The notes under the pieces are model-generated. The model was not told the DNA's origin, made no database searches, and saw only the letters and a list, made by a program, of their open reading frames with translations. DNA of 64,000 nucleotides. Origin: Desulfobacterium sp. GTDB taxonomy: Bacteria > Desulfobacterota > Desulfobacteria > Desulfobacterales > Desulfobacteraceae. Below are positions 7,343 to 16,235 of this stretch, piece after piece. The DNA lies in assembly GCA_030145245.1 (NCBI GenBank), contig JAQYWC010000054.1, positions 124,001 to 188,000 on the forward strand. The letters are read 5' to 3'. Numbering within the stretch: the stretch's first letter is position 1; the number at the start of each line of letters is the position of its first letter. A program made the translations under genes and the position numbers.

Positions 7343-8755
7343 ATGAAAGAAACTATGCCCGGAATGCCTGCTCCGGATCTCGGCAACCTGATTTTGGAAG
7401 CCATGGCCGAAGGGGTATTTGTCCTTGACGGCAAGGGCGTTATCACATTCTGGAACAGGTCCATGGAGCGAATCACCGGCTATGGGGCTGAAGAAGCCAT
7501 AGGCTCTTCCTGCGCCATACTGAATTTTAACCGCTGTTTCGGCAAATCCTGTCCCACGGGTCCCGGAGAGTGCGATATCTTTAAATATGAACGCATTGAC
7601 GGCAAGGAGTGTTTTCTCCTGGATAAAGAAGGAAACCATGTGCCGGTGGTGAAAAGTGCAAGGATCGTGAAAGATAAAAATGGAGAGGTCAAAGGGGTGG
7701 TGGAGACCGTAACCGACCTTACCGAACTGCACAAGGCCAGACATGAAGCCGAAGAGGCAAACCGCAGATTGGGCGAAGTATACTGTTTTGGCAATATTAT
7801 CGGTAAAAGCGATTTCATGCAGCAGGTTTTTTCCTCCATAAAGGCGGCGGCAACAAGTGAGTCCACGGTCCTTATCCAGGGAGAGAGCGGTACGGGAAAA
7901 GAGCTTGTGGCCGGTGCCATTCACTATAACAGCAGCCGCAGGGAGAAGCCCTTCGTAATTGTCAACTGCAGCGCGCTTTCCGAATCCCTTCTTGAAAGCG
8001 AACTTTTCGGTCATTCCAGGGGGAGCTTTACCGGTGCGGTCCGGGACCGGACCGGACGTTTTGAAGAAGCCCAGGGCGGGACCCTGTTTCTCGATGAAAT
8101 AGGAGAGCTCAGTCCTTTTATCCAGGTGAAACTGCTCCGGGTGCTCCAGGAACGTGAAGTGGAGCGGGTTGGGGAATCGAAAAAACGCAAAATTGATATC
8201 CGGGTGATAACCGCCACCAACAGGGAGCTGTACAAACTTGTTCAAGAGGGTGTTTTCCGTGAAGACCTGTATTACCGCTTAAAGGTGTTTCCCGTCAGCA
8301 TGCCCCCTTTGCGGGAAAGAAAAGAGGATGTCCCGCTTCTGATAAGTCATTTTATCGACGGTCAGAACATAAAAACCGGTAAACGGATTGCCGGAGTGAG
8401 CCGTTCCGCCATGAGGGTTCTCCTGGATTACAATTGGCCGGGCAATGTACGTGAGCTTGAGAATGCAATTGAGCACGCCTTTGTGCTGTGTAATGTTGAG
8501 CATATTGATCTCTTTGATCTGCCCGTTGAGATAAGAAAGATGGAATATCCATCCGTATCTTCCGGATTGCAGCCGGCTGGCGAAAGGGCCGGCGCTTTGG
8601 ATAAAACTTCCAGGAAAAAGCTCACACGTGAATATCTCATGGAAGTTCTCGAGGCCAGCGACTGGAACAAGGCGGAGGTTGGCCGCAGGCTGGGGTTCAG
8701 CAGGGCTGCGATATGGAAATATATGAAAAAATGGGATATCCCGCTGCAGCGTTAA
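7343..8755 (+). CDS. PAS-domain sigma-54-dependent transcriptional activator
   Basis: A 470-residue bacterial enhancer-binding protein. Residues about 12-125 form a PAS sensor domain. The AAA+ domain (about 150-380) has Walker A GESGTGKE, the sigma-54 contact loop as RGSFTGA (Ala to Ser variant of GAFTGA), Walker B GGTLFLDEIGE and the arginine-containing FREDLYYRL. The C-terminus is a Fis-type helix-turn-helix (KAEVGRRLGFSRAAIWKYM). No receiver domain is present, so the signal is probably a small molecule or redox state sensed by PAS. It is divergent from the permease/persulfide reductase operon with palindromic sites between, so local control of that operon is the simplest reading. Confidence 0.93.
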   Translation: MKETMPGMPAPDLGNLILEAMAEGVFVLDGKGVITFWNRSMERITGYGAEEAIGSSCAILNFNRCFGKSCPTGPGECDIFKYERIDGKECFLLDKEGNHVPVVKSARIVKDKNGEVKGVVETVTDLTELHKARHEAEEANRRLGEVYCFGNIIGKSDFMQQVFSSIKAAATSESTVLIQGESGTGKELVAGAIHYNSSRREKPFVIVNCSALSESLLESELFGHSRGSFTGAVRDRTGRFEEAQGGTLFLDEIGELSPFIQVKLLRVLQEREVERVGESKKRKIDIRVITATNRELYKLVQEGVFREDLYYRLKVFPVSMPPLRERKEDVPLLISHFIDGQNIKTGKRIAGVSRSAMRVLLDYNWPGNVRELENAIEHAFVLCNVEHIDLFDLPVEIRKMEYPSVSSGLQPAGERAGALDKTSRKKLTREYLMEVLEASDWNKAEVGRRLGFSRAAIWKYMKKWDIPLQR

Positions 8756-9120
8756 TGTAAAGACCTTGCTATTTTTTGTGCTGCTGTATCAAAACATGGA
8801 TTATGCAATACGCAAGTCTTCTGGATATCATACAGCAGTATCAAGGACTGCAATCTGTACTTCTCTTAGAATTGTCTGATTGAATTTTAAGGCCCATGTT
8901 ATCGCATTACTACCATATGAACTAGGGAGAGGTTGGCCAAAAGATTTTTTGCACCTGTTCAGGGGGAGATTCCGGTGGACGAAACTTGTAATTAGGGCAA
9001 ATAATGAGCGACCCATTGCCCCAATTGCATCTATGGAGATCGCGAGTAGGCATAAGAGAGAACCAGCAATTCACGAAGGAAGGTTTTTTTTTAACTTCTT
9101 AATATTCAAAGAAAAAACAC
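8756..9120. other. Intergenic region, nothing convincing
   Basis: About 365 bases between the activator and a small - strand gene. Weak frames are present but no Shine-Dalgarno, motif or strong terminator was seen. Confidence 0.3.
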
Positions 9121-9390
9121 TCAAGTCAAGTCTTTTGTTGGCGATGCAGCCATGATTAAATTTAAGTTCGTATCCATAGTGAATCCGCAAATTGTTTCGT
9201 CTTGTTCATTACAAATAACGCCAATGTATTTCGGCTCGGCAATCCATTCGTGTGTAGCGATACGGATCAATCCATCAGGTTCTTCAGCTTCATACTTTGT
9301 GAATAGACCAGCCTTCATCGCGTCCTTTATTTTAGTTTCGATTTGTTTTTTAACGTTAGAATCAATTTTTGATGGGATTTTAATTCGCAT
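9121..9390 (-). CDS. Hypothetical protein, 89 aa
   Basis: A small protein, probably cytoplasmic, beginning MRIKIPSKIDSNVKKQIET. It is lysine-rich at the N-terminus and has a beta-rich second half (YIGVICNEQDETICGFTMD). A good Shine-Dalgarno (AAGGAGA, seven bases upstream) supports ATG at 9390. No signal peptide, membrane segment or known motif was recognised. Neighbours give no functional hint. It could be a small accessory or toxin-antitoxin-like protein, but nothing in the sequence shows this. Confidence 0.5.
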   Translation of the reverse strand: MRIKIPSKIDSNVKKQIETKIKDAMKAGLFTKYEAEEPDGLIRIATHEWIAEPKYIGVICNEQDETICGFTMDTNLNLIMAASPTKDLT

Positions 9391-9520
9391 AACCCGTCTC
9401 CTTAATGAGAGGATTAAAAGAATAATTTGAAATCACTAAATGCAATCCACTTTATATCACAGAGCCATTAGTCTAAAAAGAAAAAATGAAACTTAATAAT
9501 ATATAACTCAACTTTAGGGG

Positions 9521-9859
9521 GTGAAAAGTGACTCAATTCCCGGCAAAAAATGGGATTGTTCATTGTTCTCATTGTGCATGATGGCGGTACTGATGTTTGG
9601 CAGTCTGTACAGTATGAGTAATGACCATTGTTTCAACGTCTGGAGCCTGGATGATGGGATCTGCCTGCTGACGGGTGTCCTTGGGGGCATTGTAACGATT
9701 GTATATCAGGTGTTATTCATCAAATGTCCAAACTGCAAATACCGGTTGATATGGCATGGCTTAACCAAGGATTTTCAATATGTGTATCTCAACGCTGTCC
9801 GGAATTGTCCCCAATGTAATTATCCTGACAACAAGAAAGATCAGGCTCCTCAACAGTGA
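9521..9859 (+). CDS. Small membrane protein with C-terminal zinc ribbon
   Basis: About 112 residues. Two hydrophobic stretches (SLFSLCMMAVLMFGSLYSM and LLTGVLGGIVTIVYQVLF) suggest two membrane helices. The C-terminal part has IKCPNC and, about 30 residues later, RNCPQC, a typical four-cysteine zinc ribbon on the cytoplasmic side. Start is GTG 9521, immediately after a G-rich Shine-Dalgarno-like stretch that is very close; a later start cannot be excluded. It converges on the helicase gene. Function unknown. Confidence 0.5.
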   Translation: MKSDSIPGKKWDCSLFSLCMMAVLMFGSLYSMSNDHCFNVWSLDDGICLLTGVLGGIVTIVYQVLFIKCPNCKYRLIWHGLTKDFQYVYLNAVRNCPQCNYPDNKKDQAPQQ

Positions 9860-9906
9860 TTCTCCTCCAGGGGTGCGAAAAAGCGCGCCCCCGTGGAGAT
9901 GATGGT

Positions 9907-12900
9907 TTATTCTGCCTGGCGCAGGAGCCCGAGCAGGTCTTCCGCTGAAATCTTGCCTGACATGTCGCTGCCGGTGAGCAGGCTTTCTGCAAGATCCCGT
10001 TTTTCCTTGTGGAGCTTGATGATCTGCTCCTCGATGGAGCCTTTGACCACCAGGCGGTAGACGGTCACCGGCCGGGTCTGGCCCATGCGGTAGGCACGGT
10101 CGGAGGCCTGGTCTTCCACCGCCGGGTTCCACCAGGGATCCATGTGGATCACATAATCGGCCGCCGTGAGGTTCAGGCCGAACCCGCCGGCCTTGAGGCT
10201 GATCAGAAAGAGGTCCCCCTCGCCGTTTTGAAACGCGTTGATCCGTTCCTGGCGATCCTTGAGCCGGGTTGAGCCGTCCAGGTACTGGTAGCTGATGTTT
10301 CTGTTATCCAGGTATTTTCGCAGGATGTCGAGGTGCCCCACAAACTGGCTGAAAACCAGGGCTTTATGGTTGTTGGCCAGCAATTCCGTCACCATGTCAC
10401 CGAACACCCTGAGCTTGGAGCTTGCAACCTCCGTATCCGGCAGCACCAGGGACGGGTTGCAGCATAGCCTTCTTAACCGGGTCAGCTCGGCCAGGATCCG
10501 CAGGTGTTTCTGGCCCGGCTTATCATCTGCCGATTCAATGTTATTGAGGGCATTGAGACGATGGGCCTCGTACAGAACACTTTCTTCAGGGCTCATCTCC
10601 ACCTGGAGGGTGACCTCCGTCTTTCCCGGCAGCTCCTTGAGTACATTGGTTTTGGTCCGGCGCAAGATAAAGGGCCGGATCAGTTTTTTCAATCTTTTGG
10701 AAGCGGCTTTGTCCTGGTCCCGCTCAATGGGAAGGGCAAAGGTCCCCTTGAAATGATTATGGGTGCCCAGGAGACCGGGATTGATGAAATTAAACAGGGT
10801 CCAGAGCTCCTCCAGGTGATTCTCCACCGGGGTGCCCGTGGTGATCATCCTGAACCGGGCATTGAGCTTCATGGCGGCCTGGGACCGCTTGGTTTTCATG
10901 TTTTTGATGGCCTGGGCCTCATCCAGCACCACGGTCTGCCATTCCACACCGGCCAGCTTGTCCGCCTCCACCTGGAGAAGGCCGTAGCTTGAGATCAGAA
11001 GATCAAAGGGCCCAAGGTTGTCCAGGCATTCCTGCCGGTCGCCGGGCCCGAAGACAACGGGGGTAAGGGTCGGGGCAAACCTTCGGCACTCCTCCTGCCA
11101 GTTGCCCATGACCGACAGGGGCGCAATCACCAGGGTCGGGCCGTTGCCGGCATTGAGCAGAATGGCGGCAAGGGCCTGGAGGGTCTTACCAAGGCCCATG
11201 TCATCGGCCAGGCAGGCCCCCACGTTCCAGTGGATCAGCTGGGCCAGCCAGTTGAACCCGTCTATCTGGTAATCCCGCAGGCTGGCCTGGAGGGTTGCGG
11301 GCACCTGGGGCTCGATAACCTCCTTGAGGCGTTTGCAATGGGCTTTCCAGGCCTTGTCGCTTCGCAGGGATCCAGCTTTTTGGGTGAGCTCTTCAATGGC
11401 GGGCGTTGCCAGGGGGGCGAACCGGAAGCCCTGGCCATGGGGGGTGGAGTAGGCCTTCAGCTCCTTGAGCCGCTCCTTCAGGGAGCAGGTCAGGGCCAGG
11501 AAGGTGCCGTCATCCATGGCGACAAACCGGCCTGAGGGCTGGTCTAAGAGCTTCATGAGCTTAGCCAGATCCAGGGTCTGGTCATCGCCGATGGTCAATG
11601 TGCCCGTAGCCTTGAACCAGTCCCGGTCTTTCTTGACGTTCATCTTGAAGTCATCAAAGGAGAAGACCTGGGACCGGACCCGCACCTTTTCGCCCTGGGG
11701 CCATTCAATGACCATATCTTCCTCGTAGGTTTTCAGCTCAAGCAGGAGTTCGAGGGACTCTTCCGGGTCTTCCACCAGCCACTGTCCTCCCTTCTCTTCC
11801 CGGCGTTCCAGGGTGGGGCATTGTTCAATCACGGCCTGGTAGCGCTCTTCTTCCAGGGGAAGGTCCCGGACGGCCCGGACTTTCTCTCCATCGACTTCGG
11901 CAAACACATTAATGCCTCCGCGGCCGGGCTTGAAGTAGGAGCCCTTTTCGGTAAGGGGCCTGACCTGAAATTCCACCTTGAGCCCGTCCAGGCAGGGCAT
12001 CACATGGGCATGGGGGGTGGGATCTGCGGCGATATTCCGGACATCCTTGTTTTCCGCGGCATCAAGGTCGGAATTGACCGTCACCATGGAGGCGAGGGAG
12101 GCAATTGCCTGGGCCGCCATGGGCTCCGCATGTTCCGGCAGGTTCAGCCCCTTTTTTCCCAGTACCTCTGCAACTTGCATATGCTCGTCGGAAAACCGTA
12201 CCACCTTAAAGCGGGAAGGGGTCTCCCTGACAACAAGAACACTGTCGTTCATGGCGTTTGGCATGGGGGACATACGGACTTTTATTTTTCCTTTTTCCTG
12301 GCGAAACCTCACCTCAGGTTTTCCCGTGACAAGCTCCACAGGGCTTTCCAGGGCATCCTCAAGGAAAATGCACGGATGGCCGGCCAGGGCCGCTAACGCC
12401 CTGTCCTGGTCAAAGCTGTAATCGACCTGACGGAAGGATCGGTAGCCGCTTCGGTAGGATTCCTCTACAATGGTGCATGCCACCTGCCTGTCCTGGTCGG
12501 TCAGCCCTGCCATGGAATGGTAATTCCGGTGCAGGTTTTTCAAGGCCACGGCCCTTCCCTTTGTCCAGGTGTTGCCTTTTGACCGCTTCTGGAGCCGGGG
12601 GGTGATATGGCAGGTATTATATGTTTCGTTGTGATCTAAAAGCCAGATCAGCCGCTGGTTCCCATGGACTGATGCCGGTTCCCGGCTGACGGCCTCTCCC
12701 ATCATAATCAGGGCTTTGAGGTTCTTTTCCCAGACGGGGGTGGGCTGAATCAGTGTGGCAAGGCTTTGGGTGCCACATTTTTTATGGCCTTTTTCGGACC
12801 GTTCCCCATTGGCTTTCGCATTCTTGCCAAGCTTGGCCAGCAGTGCGCTTGCCTCGGCTTCTATCCACAGGTGACCTGACAAAGCGGCTTTTTTCCGGAT

Positions 12901-14070
12901 GCTTTCCAGGGGCTTGATCTGTTTTTTGGCCCTTTTTTCATCGATCCATGCCATGACCAGGATGCAGAAAAGGGAGAGAACCGGATTGTTATCAATGTAG
13001 AGATCAAGGTTGTCCCGGGTCTTGGCATGCTGTCCAAGTTGTTCCAGGAACAGGGGCTTCATGGCCGCAAGGACCACCTGAAGCGGGTTGTGTTGTTTCT
13101 CTGCAATATTCATATAGGCCAGTGCCGCCCGGTGGTCCTCATTGGCGTTGCTTTTCAGCAGGGCAAACAGGAAAAACACTCCTCCGTATCCCGGTATAAA
13201 GACGTTTCGTTTGCGGGTACTCTTTTTGATGGTGGCAATGGCTTCTTTGAAATGGGCCAGGGCACCGTCACTGTCGCCGAAGATCATCCGGCTCCATCCC
13301 ATTTGGGTTGAAAGGGCAGGGGAGGGGGGCAGTTTTTCTGCAAGGGCCTGGTGCCGCTGGAGGTCTCCCCTGAGTAAAAGCCCGGACATTGGGCCAAAGG
13401 CGTCAGGGCCGGGGGCTTTTGACACCAGTTCAAGGCCGTACTCAAAGGCTTCTTTCGACGGCTTTAGTTTACTTTCCGTCGCCTGCAGGAGAAGGTTCAT
13501 GGTTTTAATTCTTGTTTCCGGGGCAATACAGTCAAACACCCCGGGGCGGAACGGACGGTCGAAGAGTGTCATAAACGGAGATTCTTCCATGAACCTCATG
13601 GCATAAGAAAGGGACCCGGAAGCGAACATATCATCCAGACTTACATGGACTTCTCCCCCATACACCGCCAGCTGAATGCCCCGATAAAGCTCGTTGGGGG
13701 TCCTGAAAAAGTAGTTTTGATAGCCTTTCTCAAGGGGGGTCTCCTCCAGAAGGATCGGCGCGATATCCCGGAATTGGTCTGCCAGTACGGCATCCTGAAC
13801 CGCTTCTGTCCTGATGGATTCGGGACAGGTGACCCCTTGCGGGGTTTTGATGAGAAGGCCCAGGACCTCAAGTTGCGCCACCAGGGATCTAAGGTCGTTT
13901 TGCCCAAGGCGCTTATCGTTGTCATTCCTGAATCCCAGTTCGGTGAGGCAGGCGAGTATCACCACCTGCCTCATTTCAAGAATCTCAATGGCCATGATAC
14001 GGACCATGGCCTTTAAAACAGGGGAAAGCCGCCGGTAAATCCTGGCAAGGGGGGAGCTCTTTGTTTTCAT
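9907..14070 (-). CDS. SNF2-family helicase/ATPase with long N-terminal region
   Basis: A protein of about 1387 residues. The C-terminal half is a complete SNF2 (superfamily 2) motor: motif I DDMGLGKTLQALAAIL, motif II VVLDEAQAIKN, motif III TTGTPVENHLEELW, and helicase_C motifs LISLKAGGFGLNLTAADYV and DQASDRAYRMGQ. The N-terminal approximately 850 residues lack a known enzymatic motif; the first part looks alpha-helical and repeat-like, and a beta-rich region precedes the motor. Bacterial relatives remodel protein-DNA or RNA polymerase complexes. ATG 14070 is preferred because GAGGG lies upstream on the - strand; the upstream ATG at 14109 lacks a ribosome site. No methylase, nuclease or defence neighbour exists, so a defence role is not supported. 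Confidence 0.9.
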   Translation of the reverse strand: MKTKSSPLARIYRRLSPVLKAMVRIMAIEILEMRQVVILACLTELGFRNDNDKRLGQNDLRSLVAQLEVLGLLIKTPQGVTCPESIRTEAVQDAVLADQFRDIAPILLEETPLEKGYQNYFFRTPNELYRGIQLAVYGGEVHVSLDDMFASGSLSYAMRFMEESPFMTLFDRPFRPGVFDCIAPETRIKTMNLLLQATESKLKPSKEAFEYGLELVSKAPGPDAFGPMSGLLLRGDLQRHQALAEKLPPSPALSTQMGWSRMIFGDSDGALAHFKEAIATIKKSTRKRNVFIPGYGGVFFLFALLKSNANEDHRAALAYMNIAEKQHNPLQVVLAAMKPLFLEQLGQHAKTRDNLDLYIDNNPVLSLFCILVMAWIDEKRAKKQIKPLESIRKKAALSGHLWIEAEASALLAKLGKNAKANGERSEKGHKKCGTQSLATLIQPTPVWEKNLKALIMMGEAVSREPASVHGNQRLIWLLDHNETYNTCHITPRLQKRSKGNTWTKGRAVALKNLHRNYHSMAGLTDQDRQVACTIVEESYRSGYRSFRQVDYSFDQDRALAALAGHPCIFLEDALESPVELVTGKPEVRFRQEKGKIKVRMSPMPNAMNDSVLVVRETPSRFKVVRFSDEHMQVAEVLGKKGLNLPEHAEPMAAQAIASLASMVTVNSDLDAAENKDVRNIAADPTPHAHVMPCLDGLKVEFQVRPLTEKGSYFKPGRGGINVFAEVDGEKVRAVRDLPLEEERYQAVIEQCPTLERREEKGGQWLVEDPEESLELLLELKTYEEDMVIEWPQGEKVRVRSQVFSFDDFKMNVKKDRDWFKATGTLTIGDDQTLDLAKLMKLLDQPSGRFVAMDDGTFLALTCSLKERLKELKAYSTPHGQGFRFAPLATPAIEELTQKAGSLRSDKAWKAHCKRLKEVIEPQVPATLQASLRDYQIDGFNWLAQLIHWNVGACLADDMGLGKTLQALAAILLNAGNGPTLVIAPLSVMGNWQEECRRFAPTLTPVVFGPGDRQECLDNLGPFDLLISSYGLLQVEADKLAGVEWQTVVLDEAQAIKNMKTKRSQAAMKLNARFRMITTGTPVENHLEELWTLFNFINPGLLGTHNHFKGTFALPIERDQDKAASKRLKKLIRPFILRRTKTNVLKELPGKTEVTLQVEMSPEESVLYEAHRLNALNNIESADDKPGQKHLRILAELTRLRRLCCNPSLVLPDTEVASSKLRVFGDMVTELLANNHKALVFSQFVGHLDILRKYLDNRNISYQYLDGSTRLKDRQERINAFQNGEGDLFLISLKAGGFGLNLTAADYVIHMDPWWNPAVEDQASDRAYRMGQTRPVTVYRLVVKGSIEEQIIKLHKEKRDLAESLLTGSDMSGKISAEDLLGLLRQAE

Positions 14071-14163
14071 CTGTATATTTACCCTCAGTTTAAAAAAAGA
14101 GAACACCATGGCACGATTTGAGGAAAATTACAAGACGCTCAAACAGGCATTGGTTAAAGCTTC

Positions 14164-14192
14164 TTGACATCCATACCTTTATCTTGTAGCAA
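14164..14192 (+). promoter_or_regulatory. Candidate sigma-70 promoter of the riboswitch leader
   Basis: A perfect TTGACA (14164-14169) is followed after 17 bases by TAGCAA (14187-14192), a weak -10. It lies directly before the cobalamin riboswitch, so transcription would start near 14200. Confidence 0.45.
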
Positions 14193-14194
14193 AA

Positions 14195-14396
14195 GAGTTG
14201 TTTTATCAGGTGCGAAAGCTTAATAGGGAATCCCGTTTGATTCGGGAACGAGCCCATCGCTGTGTTCGGGGACGAAAATTGCAATCATGTCACTGGGTAA
14301 ACAGCTGCCAGGTCCGGGTGTTTAAATGCCTGGCAGCCTATAACCGGGAAGACGCAGTCAGTAGAATGATCCGAAAGTCAGAAGACCTGCCTGGTA
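14195..14396 (+). ncRNA. Cobalamin (adenosylcobalamin-type) riboswitch
   Basis: The leader contains the ordered blocks of the cobalamin riboswitch: AATAGGGAA (14222-14230), the GATTCGGGAACGAGCCC block and CGCTGT that follow, GTCACTG (about 14289), a long hairpin GCTGCCAGG/CCTGGCAGC (14304-14337), CCGGGAAGAC (about 14344), and GAAAGTCAGAAGACCTGCC (about 14373-14391). Spacing and order fit the B12 box and accessory stems. The B12-box-like block CAGAAGACCTGCC is well preserved; the early block is somewhat diverged. It precedes a terminator and the ABC-2 exporter genes, so high cobalamin should switch the exporter off. Confidence 0.85.
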
Positions 14397-14452
14397 AGCG
14401 GATATGTTGCAGGGAATGGCAACCTGTCCAATGGTCTAATGGATAAAAAGGG

Positions 14453-14491
14453 AAATCCACAGATTGATTTATCTCAGTCTGTGGATTTTTT
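14453..14491 (+). terminator. Rho-independent terminator, expression platform of the riboswitch
   Basis: AAATCCACAGA (14453-14463) and TCTGTGGATTT (14478-14488) form a perfect 11-bp stem followed by a T-rich tract. It lies between the cobalamin aptamer and the exporter ATPase start. Confidence 0.8.
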
Positions 14492-14555
14492 GGTTTTTTG
14501 GGGGCTCAAAACCGATGTCAAGGCGTTTTGTAATCAAAACAGAAGGGAGAAGACA

Positions 14556-15428
14556 GTGCAGCTCTGTAACCTGAGCCGGACTGAAAAAACAATGATACGC
14601 GTAAATAACTTGATCAAGAACTATAAAAAGGTTGAGGCCCTTGCCGGGGTTGATATCCATGTGAAACCCGGTGAGATCTTTGCCTATCTCGGGCCCAACG
14701 GCGCGGGCAAGACCACCACCATACGGATTCTCACGGGGCTGACCCAGGCAAGTTCTGGTTCCTGCTGTATCAACGGATTCAACATTGAAAAGGAAGTCCG
14801 CCAGGCAAAGCAGCAGTACGGCCTGGTGCCCCAGGCCATAAATCTGGACCAGGAACTGACCGTGCAGGAGAACCTCATCATCCACGGGTGGCTGTACAGG
14901 ATGAAATCTTCCGAGATCTCCTCAAGAATCGATGCATTGCTCGATTATGTGGAACTGTTGGAAAAGAAAAAAAGCCAGGTCAAGACCCTGTCCGGGGGGA
15001 TGAAGAGGCGGCTCATGGTTGCAAGGGCCCTTCTCCATGGCCCAAAGGTGCTGTTCCTGGACGAACCCACGGTGGGGCTGGATCCTGCCATACGCAGGAA
15101 AATATGGGCCTTGATAAAAAAGATCCAGACCGGCGGCACCACCATTTTTCTGACCACCCATTACATTGAAGAGGCGGAATTTCTGGCCGACCGGGTGGCT
15201 TTTCTGGACCAGGGCAGGGTCGTGGCCCTGGATTCTCCTGAGCGGCTCATGGAAAGCCTTGGCGCCTGGGCCATTGACCGGCTGGTGGAGGATGGCATGG
15301 AAACGGTCTATTTCAAGACACGGAATGATGCCGAACGGTTCAACACCTTGAAATCGGAACAGTATACCTTGAGACGGGTGAATCTTGAAGACGCCTTCTT
15401 AGACTTAACAGGGAAAAAAGTAAAATGA
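14556..15428 (+). CDS. ABC-2 type exporter ATPase (NodI/DrrA-like)
   Basis: The ATP-binding subunit of an ABC-2 exporter. It has Walker A GPNGAGKTTT, Q-loop (LVPQAINLDQ), signature LSGGMKRRL, Walker B KVLFLDEPT and switch histidine LTTHY. The C-terminal section (LRRVNLEDAFLDLTG) matches the tail typical of this subgroup. GTG 14556 has GGGAG six bases upstream and is preferred; ATG 14592 (MIRVNNLIKNY) is the likely alternative, with a weaker ribosome site. A start at 14439 is unlikely because it would place the terminator inside the gene. It overlaps the permease gene by four bases (ATGA). The transported substrate is unknown; a cobalamin- or cobalt-related role is suggested only by the riboswitch. 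Confidence 0.93.
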   Translation: MQLCNLSRTEKTMIRVNNLIKNYKKVEALAGVDIHVKPGEIFAYLGPNGAGKTTTIRILTGLTQASSGSCCINGFNIEKEVRQAKQQYGLVPQAINLDQELTVQENLIIHGWLYRMKSSEISSRIDALLDYVELLEKKKSQVKTLSGGMKRRLMVARALLHGPKVLFLDEPTVGLDPAIRRKIWALIKKIQTGGTTIFLTTHYIEEAEFLADRVAFLDQGRVVALDSPERLMESLGAWAIDRLVEDGMETVYFKTRNDAERFNTLKSEQYTLRRVNLEDAFLDLTGKKVK

Positions 15429-16162
15429 TACACGGAATTATTGCCATCTATTTTCGGGAAATGCTCATCCTGAGACGACGTCTCACACGCCAGATTCCTT
15501 CCTGGTCCATCTCTCCGTTTCTATATCTCACGGCATTCAGCTACGCCGTAGGCCATGGGGTCGAAATAGAGGGGCACACCTACATGGAATTCCTCATTCC
15601 CGGACTCATTGCCATGAGCAGCATGACCCAGGCCTTTGCCATTGCAAGTGAGATCAATATCGCAAGGTTTTACTGGCATATCTTTGAAGAGTTCCAGGCT
15701 TCCCCCATCAGCAAGGTCTCCTATGTCGGAGGCGAGGTCCTGGCAGGCATGACCCGGGCCATGCTTTCCATTCTGGTGATCATGGCCCTGGGGTTTCTTT
15801 TCGGCGTAAGGCTCAACTATGGGCTGGCCTTTTTTATTGCGTTGCTGCTCAACAGTTTTGTGTTTGCCTCCCTGGCCGTGGCCCTTGCCATGGTGGTGAA
15901 ATCCCATGCCGACCAGTCCATGCTCAACAGCTTTATCATCACTCCCATGGCGTTTCTGGGCGGCACCTTCTTTCCCATTGACCGTCTTCCCAGCTGGGCC
16001 GGAGCGTTCCTGAACCTGTTGCCCCTGACCCATGCGTCCAAAGCGATCCGGGCGGCGTGTTTGAATCAGCCGGTGAGCATCTTTTCCTATGTTCTGCTGT
16101 TTGCCATCGGTGTCCTGTTCTTTTCCGTTGCTGTCAGGTGTGTGGAAAAGGCCAAGGATTAA
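15425..16162 (+). CDS. ABC-2 type exporter permease (NodJ/DrrB-like)
   Basis: The membrane subunit partnering the ATPase just upstream; the ATGA overlap indicates translational coupling. About 245 residues with six hydrophobic segments. It shows the ABC-2 signature region near the end: FIITPMAFLGGTFFPIDRLP followed by LNLLPLTHASKAIRAA. The start ATG 15425 is fixed by the overlap. The pair should export a substrate across the inner membrane. Its expression is predicted to be lowered by cobalamin through the upstream riboswitch. Confidence 0.93.
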   Translation: MIHGIIAIYFREMLILRRRLTRQIPSWSISPFLYLTAFSYAVGHGVEIEGHTYMEFLIPGLIAMSSMTQAFAIASEINIARFYWHIFEEFQASPISKVSYVGGEVLAGMTRAMLSILVIMALGFLFGVRLNYGLAFFIALLLNSFVFASLAVALAMVVKSHADQSMLNSFIITPMAFLGGTFFPIDRLPSWAGAFLNLLPLTHASKAIRAACLNQPVSIFSYVLLFAIGVLFFSVAVRCVEKAKD

Positions 16163-16235
16163 GTGCTAACCATGGGCACAGCGCTCTTGCAAGGGGATGG
16201 AGGATCTGCTGATCCTCCTTTACCCGGTGAAATAG

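Noticed and set aside
7289-8245. 318-codon - strand frame inside the PAS/sigma-54 activator
   Set aside because: It lies opposite a clear AAA+ coding region and shows no family features.
8880-9155. 91-codon + strand frame between the activator and the small - strand gene
   Set aside because: No Shine-Dalgarno, no recognisable motif, and it overlaps a better supported gene on the other strand.
9964-13925. Many frames on the + strand opposite the helicase
   Set aside because: They are shadows of a GC-rich coding strand; none has a ribosome site or recognisable motif.
9907-14070. SNF2 helicase as part of a DISARM- or other defence island
   Set aside because: No methyltransferase, PLD nuclease, DUF1998 or other defence partner lies on either side.
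14439-14555. N-terminal extension of the exporter ATPase
   Set aside because: The region contains the riboswitch terminator, and the encoded residues do not resemble ABC ATPases.
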